Position numbers and translations under genes: made by a program | DNA from: Lophius americanus | Taxonomy: Eukaryota > Chordata > Actinopteri > Lophiiformes > Lophiidae | Reading direction: 5' to 3' | NCBI GenBank assembly: GCA_037951165.1 | Contig: JBBDHG010000135.1 | Location: forward strand, 573,001 to 637,000 | DNA: 64,000 nucleotides | Shown here: piece after piece, positions 49,601-59,400 of the stretch | Layout of the letters: each line of letters opens with the position of its first letter | How positions within the stretch are numbered: position 1 is the first letter of the stretch | The notes under the pieces: model-generated | Database searches by the model: none | What the model saw: the letters and a program-made list of their open reading frames with translations, nothing else | Told to the model about the DNA's origin: nothing

Positions 49601-52600
49601 TTTTGAAGAATGTATATGTGGGTGTGTATGAAATTGCATAACAACAATGATGATAAAACCATTAAACAAGAGCATTCAAATGCCTCCAACCTTCACCGGG
49701 GCTGAGTGTTCTCTGTCTCTGAAGCACATCTCTAGAAAAAAGTTTCACGTGAATCTGTCAAACTTTTTGAGGCTGCCATAAGAGTTCATACAATGTTAAA
49801 GTAAGAAAAGGAAATCATGGATCTACGTCTTTATCTGGATGCAATCTGAAATGTAATGATTCAGTTTCATGGTCTGGCAAATATCTTAAGCACCAATGAC
49901 CAAAAAAATATAACCACTAAAAAAACAACACACTTTTTAGGAAAAAATCTTGACTGAAAACCTTTATCCAGATGCAAATGGAAATTAAATGAGTTCTTCC
50001 TCTCTTAAAGTCCAACCTTCCAATTGTGTTTCATCAAAGTCAGGCTGTTTATGAATAGTAGCCAGAAATAGTGCAAAATGTTCTGTATCACGATGTTAAT
50101 AGAGTGCAATGAAAATGTCCTGTATCCACCCCTTTGCTCCACTCCAGGATTTGAAGGGTTCTGCCATGCCAAGTACCCAATGCTCCCACCAGGTTTCATG
50201 AGAATCTGTCATGAAATCTTTTATTCAGACATACAAATAGAACCAATAGCATTACCCTCCTTGGCAATGGTTATTAACCCCAACTAGTATGAAATAGAGA
50301 TGTCTCTGTATCTTACCATCGTGGTTTAAATACAACCCGTTTCATTGTCTGACCATTCGTCTGATTTCCATTGAGATCAAATAAAAATCAAGCCATGTGT
50401 CTTTGGTCCCCTTATCACCACACTGAACGCCAACATGACCCGATACACGAATTATTGAAGAGCCACAAAAAAAAACACTTTACACAGCGTAAAGGCAGAA
50501 ACACATGAACTACACAATAATAAGGGGACAACGACTCGCTCACACTCGATTTTTTTGTCACAAAAATAAGGTGGGGCCACTACTATTTTATGGCTCTATT
50601 ATTCAAATTACTGAACCTAATGTCAGACACTATAACACACCAACACTGCCTCTGTCTAAATCATGAACATACACACCATTTGCACTGAAAGAGTTCATAG
50701 AAAAACGCAAATGGTATATAAAACAGAAATACAACCTATAGGGTTATTACAAAATCAACATTCTCCTATATTTGTCATTTGCTCTAATTAACACCATTCA
50801 ACCAGTGTTGACATTGTATTCTGGCTTTTCAGATTTGGCTTGAAACAGACACACGAAGTTGTATCTAACGTAAGTTACTCATAGGTCATAAATACGTTAA
50901 ATTTCCTTCTGACAGAAAATAACCTATATAGTGACATTCCTGCTAAAATCTAATTTTTTACTGGATAAAAAAAACTGGAGGAAGTACAATATAATCCATT
51001 AAAGCTCATAATTGTTAAATATTATAATTATGGCCTTTCTTTCACTTCTGCTTAACAACTCAAACACACGAGACTGCTACCAAGGTTGAGTGATCTTCTT
51101 ATATGTCTGTAAACTGCCACAAATTGACTCTAAAGATACCATTGATGTGCCCCCCCTCTGCTAGAGTTCTCTTCAAAGTCACACATGGAGCCCCCATCAT
51201 TTTACAGTAGTTTTAATAGTCGCATGTCATGGGGCTGGAGCAAGGGGTGGGCCAGTCATCTCTTTGCTTCACAGAGACCACTAAATCACAAAAACTATAA
51301 AACCCTGGTTTAAAATAATATGCAGACATATATGAGTTGTACAGACACATGAGAGGTGGGCACCAAATGGAATATATAAACTGGCACTTCAACCAAAAAC
51401 TGTTTTCATCATAAATTACTCAGAAATCTTGATGGCTCTCAGATGAGTCCCAGACAGGACCTCACTCTCAAGAGTGAATAATTTACACAGCACTTTGGAA
51501 GGAAACCAAACACTGTACAATAGTACATACCATTCACTCATCAACCTGGAGTGACAAAAATACATATAATATGTGATACCCTGTATACATGCACATTGGA
51601 TAGGCAAGGGTCAGCACATGCTCTCTGCTTTAATGACATGTAGTGACATGTTTCATACTGGCCAGCAAAGACTGGTTTGCCAGAGATGAATGGGGGTTAG
51701 ATGGAAGAAAAAAGCTTTAGGAGCCTTTGACACTGTAAGTGTGTTAACAGTTTTGTCTTTTGTCTTTTAGCAAATCCCATTTTATTTAAAATCCGATCAT
51801 TACGGTCAACTGTCTGTACTGGCATTTATTAATAAGTCATCAATTTGGATTTACATGTAGGTGTAGATTCTCATACACCAAGGTCATGGTAATCTTTGAG
51901 GTTTGAGTCCAAAGCAACCTGATTTTTTAGTTTGGAGTAGAAGATGTTTCATCTTTCATCCAAGAGGTTCGCTCAGCTCTAACTGGTTGGTGGGGAGTCA
52001 TATACACATATATAAACATATATCTCACCGTTTTAAGCATTAGTGACGTACAGTAACTGTAAATAACAATGGGTTATACGAGTTCCTCATATAGAACCAG
52101 CATCGTTTTGATGGCAAGTGGAGACCTTAAAAATCATGAATGACACCAATGACATTTGGACAAGACTGTGAGAATATGTGTAGGGGATATTTGTGTATCG
52201 CACACAGGTTCTTCGGTTGCAACCTGATTAATCTCCTCCAGAGACTTTTGATCAGTCAAAAAGCAGACAGCATGTGCTGACCCTTGCCTATCCATGTGTA
52301 TGTAAATGCGAGTGGCAGACAATAAACAGAGCGGGGGAAGGGGCTATTGGTGACGCTATTGATAAGCCATTAACTACTCAGCAAAGCCCAACCCATATCT
52401 GCCCACTCCCCTCTCTACCTCCTGCTCTTCCCAGCTGTGAAGTCTCTCTGCAACCTTTCCAACATCTCACTGACCCCTCTCAAATTATTTCTTGTCCAAT
52501 GTCCTTTATATCGTCAGTTTTCACCATCGGTCTCGCTGTGCCGTTTGTGTTGAGCTCCTGACAGTAAGAAAAACAACATTAAAGCCCGTCAACTGAGACC

Positions 52601-53424
52601 ATTGGTAGCAAACAGCACATGAGCTGAAACACATTTAGCCTTCAAAAACGGACAAACCCAGAGTTGGTGGTGCTACGGTAGTTCAATGCTACACTAGTTA
52701 GTGTTGCTAACTGGGCTACTGTGTCACAGGGATCCTGCAGTCTTAATGAGGAGGACAGAGACGAGAATAGGAGGAGGTAATCTCTTCTTAAGACCGGAAC
52801 ATCCATCTGTGAGAGCCATCTGGACACTGTGGCCTGCAGAAACACTGGAAACTGTTGCTAACTTGTCTTTTCAAGAATTGTCCATGTGACTCAACCCAAG
52901 CGTTTGTTGACCCAAGGTTCTGAACTGATGTCTGTGTGACTTTTGGCATCCTTTGATGCACAAATACAGACACACACATAACAAAAAATATAGCAGAGAT
53001 CAAGCATTAATAATTCTATATTTCTGACTCATTACAGGTTTTCTCTAATTGGACTGGAAAAACCCACTTGAAAATATTTTAATAGGTGTGTGTGTATGTG
53101 TGTTACTGAGGGTGTAAGAAAGAGAGCTATGAAGAGAGACATGACGGATCAGTTAGAACACAAAGGCTGGAATCAATAGAGAAACACACACCATCTCACA
53201 GATGAGCATAGTTCTCTACAGTAGTGTGACCCGTCCTCAGAACAGAGCTGTAAACATAAAGTAATGTCTCATTACATGCTGGTTTATGCCGTTATCTGTC
53301 TTTTCGCTCTCTGTGGTCACAACAAATTGCTTCCTCTCTCTGTCCATCTCTTTATGCAACCCCCAACTCTACTCCTACTCCAGCAGAATCCCCCCAACTT
53401 CAGTCAGGTTCTCACACACACACA

Positions 53425-53462
<38 letters not shown>

Positions 53463-56400
53463 CCCAAAGTGGACAGATGCGGAGGTAGGCAGCACAAAGC
53501 CATACTGAGCTGGTCTATTGAAACATTTGTCAGGCCCCTCTGGGAGGCCACACAGATCACTGACCACTGAATAAATGAAAACACGCACACACACACACAC
53601 GGACTCTGACACACACACCTCCCAATGCATGATGCCTCCCATGAGATTCGGTAAAGGGGGGAGGAAAACTTCATTTCTTTAGCATTGTCAACAGACCTGC
53701 AAATGTTAATTTTAAATGAACCAAAGTGACCCATGACAACAGGAGGCAAAGCACATATTAGCTCACCTTAGATGCCATAATAAAGACTGTATGATACTAA
53801 ATTTAGGATCTGTGAATAATTAACTTTGGGTTAATCAACAGGATGACATTGATTACATTTTACACTTAGCGCTTCTATTCAAATAAACAATCCTTTAATA
53901 TATGCGACTGTATAACAGTAATGGGGATTTTCCCATATGCATATCAATATATTCAGGAGTTGGACCTAAGGCTGGCCAATTCAAAAATAATAATAAAAAT
54001 TTACATTAGAACCTCTAATCAGCGAAATCTTACCTATGTTTATAATTGAATTAATTCTTCTCATTGTGCATGCGCTCACAAACTGTCCCTGAACACATCA
54101 TCTTTAGTCATGAGGCTCCACCCTGTCCAATTTTAGTTGCTTGAGGTGTGTGCAAGGCAGCACAGATGACAAGAGCTCAAACTCCGAACCAACAAGTTTT
54201 GCTTTATGAACACAGAACAAAAATATGTCAAACAAAGACTGCAGAAAATAAGGTGACACCAGAGAACTCCAATAATTTCTTGAACGACTTTCAAAACATG
54301 CACTCTGCAGAAAGATCACTCAAAAATGAGAGAAATTAACAAGCACCGAATAGCCTTTGTAGTGCAGCTGCCCACACACAGATGCCCTGATCCATATCAA
54401 AAATATTTTTCCAATATTATTTTATTTTTCCATGGTCCTCACACGTGTGAGACGTGGTGTAAGAAAAGAGCTGATGAACCTATAATTTGTTCAGTTCCTT
54501 GCAGCCACCTCTGATCTGTGGTCAGGTAGAACAATGGAAGTGCATTGAGCTATATATTGGTTGTACTGAAAATGAATGTCACCGGTGCAATAGACACCTT
54601 GAGATGGTATATCACAAGTCAGAAATAACTGGCCTTGAGAAATAGTTTCTACATATTTTCTGCTTCTCTTTCAGTAGCCAAAATATCCCAGCTTTAACAG
54701 TTCAGTATATTTATAGAATACACGTGTCAGAGACATTTGAGGGCAGTGTCGAAAAAAAGTGGGGCAGAAAAGGTTCATTTATCGTAATCAAGGTAAAATT
54801 TCTCCACAAAACAGCAAAAGCTAAAGAGATGAGGCAGTGACAACATGTTGCAGCATCGTGTCTAGTATATAATATCTGTGATGATTCTTGGACATCTTTG
54901 AGACCTTTTCAAATCAAGGAATCCTTGTGGGTAGCTGAAATGAAAATAAAATAATTGGCCTCTAAATAAAAATAGAGGCCAATCGAGGGACCTTGAACCC
55001 TATTCTATTGGGTTCCTAGCAAATATTTGTTCATGATATACTCACCCACAATTTGATGAATGCAACATTTTATATAATGTTAGCCAAATAACATTTTATC
55101 TCAAGGTAAGGATGGCATTTTTAATGAGCACAGACCAGGCTGAACATTCTATCAGTATAGTATTGCATTATGGGTTGTTCGAAGACTTAATATTTCTAAA
55201 CTATTTTGTTCCTTCTTGTCTGTATATATAGGGTTGTCAGCACCAAAAGCTCCTTACAAAGAGGAACTTTGTATGATTTTTGTAGTGAGTTGAACGTTAT
55301 GGAAAACTGACTCTTTAGCACCAAAACAAGAATAAAAACTGAATCACTCGTCAAGTAGCAAGAGTTTCCAGTAAAACTGAAATTAGGATTAGAAATTCAA
55401 TTGAAAAATGGTCACTAAGAAGAAAGCATTCTAGGAGTGGGTGTATGAGTGGGGAAAAGGATGAGTGACTGATATTGTAGGATATATTAGTTCTTATGTG
55501 AATTAAAGTGCAGTATCAGTTTTTATTGTTAAGAGTTTATCATTATGTTTTGCATATGTAGACCAAGAAAAATTGTGCTAGTAGACATTGGAGGGCACAG
55601 ATCATTTGGATTTCAAGAGAAAAGAAAGAAAATTTTTGCTCTGCAATATCAGATTCACAACCGGCTTATATATGTAATAATTTATATGTATATCATATTG
55701 ATTGGTTTTCATGCTAAATAAACATTCAACCCTTCAAACTATTTGATGACACTTAGTCATAAGAATAGGAAACACACAAGAATGTGATAGAAATATTTAC
55801 AGAGATAAACGAACACACCCTCATGCATATGCACCCAAACACACACGCACACATTCATCATGGGGCCAGCCAGCAGGACACACCCTCCTCCGGGGACCTG
55901 GTCGGACAACTCCACCCACTACAAAGCGAGCATAGAAATCTCTCATGAGTATGTGAGTGAGTAAGAAAGCGAGATGAAAGAAGGAGTTGGGGGTTGGTTC
56001 AATGGGGGAGGAAAAAGCACCACACCCCCACCCACACACCCATACCCCATCATTACTGTCCTAAAGCGTCCACAAGGGGACTGAAAGTGAAACGGTGCTG
56101 TCCCCTTCTTTCCGTCCCTTTTCCCTTCCATCCACTTCTCCATCTCTGCTGCCAATGCCAACCCCCACCCACATAACACCATGCAATTAGTGGCTCCCTT
56201 CTCACTCACTCCCTTTCTTTACATATACTTTTATATCTACATCTCTCTGTAACCCTGTCGTCTTCTGTCACTATGTATGTTTTCCGTCTGTCTTTCAACA
56301 GCAACAGACACACCCAAGATGTCACCCACTAAGCAGTCTAGCTTTGTTGTAACTTTCTATGACATCCCCTTTCACTCTAGCCATATACTCATCTGTATCC

Positions 56401-59400
56401 ATCGTCCACTTAATCCTTCAGCAAAATTGCCATGATGAGCCCCCGGTGCGAGAAGCACTGTTAACTCTGTGTACATGCCAAGGCGACCACTTTCTGTTAG
56501 GTACATGCCAACTTCCTGCTCATAATGGAATTTTATTTTGGCTGAAACTTTCATTTGGCATCTATAAAGGTATAGTACAGAGGAAAACGGTCTCAGGAAC
56601 TAGAGTATGTAAGTGGTCCGATGTTTAAATTATTTTATTTTAGTGAAATGAGCGAAAATGCAGTAACACGTGAAAGGACTTGAAAGAATATAAAATAACA
56701 GCCTGAATCCATTTGTTCCATCATAATTTACCTATACTTATGAACTTTCCAATAGTACAAGCATGTTATGTGACCACTGAGAGAGACGGCACCAGCATCT
56801 TTTTCTTTTTTTTTACAGCTCATTCCGCATTGTTGTGAAACTGCTCCGAGCAATTATGTGTCTAAAATATGTAAGCTGTCCACACAGATGCTTTAAAATG
56901 AAAGAGTTTTCAGGCCCCCAATCATACGTCAGATGAAGCTGGACAAGTCAAAACTCAGTATGGTAAACCAAGATAATTGGAAAGATTTATTCTGGTACTG
57001 TCTGTCTATCCAGAGATTATCCAACATATAACGGAAATACAAAGGCTCTCGTGTGGGAGCAGATCCACTGGACACAGAATGTTGCTGAAAAAAGCCATGT
57101 AATTATATCTGAACGAGTTGTAAGATTAAGTTTTTTTGTAGTGAAACCTCTGTTAACACTAGGTGAGTTGACATGGAATCCTTTATTCCAAATAAAATCG
57201 AAAGAAACGCCTTATCAGAAAGAAAAGGTTCCATGTAAACAACCTTTTCCAAATAATAATGCCCTTTCCGATTGAGATTTAAGTGGATTACACTGGGGTA
57301 AAATAAAACGCAACTGCAGCATGTAAACTGTGGTTGAAATAATCTCTGATGAGTGTGTGCCTGCTGGCGCTACTTACATGCACGATGTAAGCATTTAATG
57401 AGCTAAACCACAACAGAAAGTTCGTTTTTTTTAATGCAAACTCTCAAAAAATTAGGTGGGGAAGTAAGAAATAATAAATTCCATAAACAAGTTCCAGAAA
57501 AAAACATAAGGAGCCATGATTTGCCGAAGCTGTGAACTGAAACTTAAATTAAGAAGCGCTCGAAAACTTTGAACATGCAGAATTATAAGCAAAAATTCCA
57601 TAACAAAAGAAGTGGCTCGGAACAACCAACTTCACTTTTTAAGCAACAATAAATTAAGTCATTGAAAGGGAGGTACACCTATGTGAAAGTCTCAGGATGG
57701 ATCGCGTGATTGAGGAATTTCGGCTTTCAATTTTACTTGGGATGATGACATAACATTATTGGATAGTTTACCACACAACACAGTCCCACTTATAACCCGA
57801 CGTTAGCTTACGTTGTAATAATGTAACGTAAGTCACAGTAAAACTACTCTGAGCTACCAACAATGCTTTAGTTGTCAACACTTTCCCCTATTACACCTAT
57901 GCTGGTGTCACGAGGACATGAAGCCTTGTAACACCGCTCAAAGACACGCCCAGCTTCCTTCATTTTCCGTAGCTCGCTGGTGAACCAGGGGCTGAACGGG
58001 AGACAGTGACTGTTCTAGTTTTTACAGGGGCGTGACGATCCAGGATGCTACTCAGGGAGTTATTGTAGAAATCCACTGAGTCATTGGCTGATACAAAGTT
58101 TGCAGAAAGAAGATGCTGAAGGTCGACTGTCATGGTTTCGGGGTTGATGTTTTTCAAATTCCTGAAGTATATATTTACTAAAGCACTGTTGGAAAATATG
58201 TTTTTGATGTGTCTGTGCTTCTCAAGGGCTGTGCATTCTTGGTGTATATGACAGATATACCACGTTAACTAGTAACTTCTCAGATTAAGATTTTACAAAA
58301 AAGAAATCTTAAAGAAAAGGTTGGTGTTTGGGCCCAGTGTCCATTCCAGATGTCTATAAAATTAAAACTGAGGGAGCTTCTAAGGTGTTTTCATCAAACT
58401 GAGAAAATCATTTCCCATTGCAACATTATTCAGTGCTGCGATTCCATCGTAACTATAAAAAATATTGCCATTTTGATTTCAATTGTATTTGCGTCATTCA
58501 TACACAGTCATGAAACAATTCAAAAATCCAAATGTTCAAGAATGAAATAATAATAAAAAGTCAACAAACTAAATACAAGCTGGTACCCATAAGTTTCAGT
58601 GATACCGTGTTTGCACGTCTACAGTGGCTGAACAGATGTAGTGGATATAAGGATCATCTAAAAATACGCACATCCATCATTGGGACTTGATGCTCAGTCT
58701 GATCCTCTCAAAAACATATTTCAATTGACACATCTCCTAACATGCACACACCTTCCACTTTCTCCTTACCTGTGGACATAGTGTAGTTGGTGAACAGAGT
58801 CGATGGCCAGAACCATCTCAGCCAGGTAGAACTTTGCCATCTCCTCTGGCAACCGATCCTCAAACTTGCTTAGCAGAGTCAATAGATCACCACCCACATA
58901 ATAGTCCATAACCAGGTACTGGGTAGACGGAGGAAGACACAAAGAAAGAAATGGAGATTAAAAAGTTGATAGAATGTAACAGTAAATAAATAAACAAAAA
59001 GATTCTGTGAAGAACCAAGACAAAAGAGGATCTGTATAGAGTGAATCACAATCAATTGTAGAAACTTACATAGAAAAATACAAAAAAGTCCCACAACAAA
59101 ATCTAAAATAAACTTCTCTCCCTCGTCCCATCTCCTCCTCACTCTATGTCACAGGCTCAGCTCCTAACTTTTGAGATTTTCTCTAAAAATAGGCATTGGT
59201 AGACCATATTTGATCGGCAGTCCAGGGTAAAGAATTTGTTGTGAAAATGTAGGCAGACTGTCAGTAGAGAAAGAATGATGGCCCAGAAACCACTCAGAGT
59301 GAGGAAGGGTTTACCCGACATCCAGTCAGCAAGTCCAAAGTCATTGTTTTAGCCTTTCCAAAAATGTTTTTTGGCCTTGTTGGAATTTGTTTCCCAATTA

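Larger units (their letters stand above)
48370..58769. other. cdc42bpa intron 2/3, 10.4 kb
   Basis: The largest complete intron here. It holds TG and CA microsatellites, a degenerate repeat near 49930-50285, a Penelope-tail-like fragment near 51910-51997, a small hairpin at 54954 and an L2-type LINE fragment near 57890-58180. No nested gene was supported on either strand. Confidence 0.8.
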
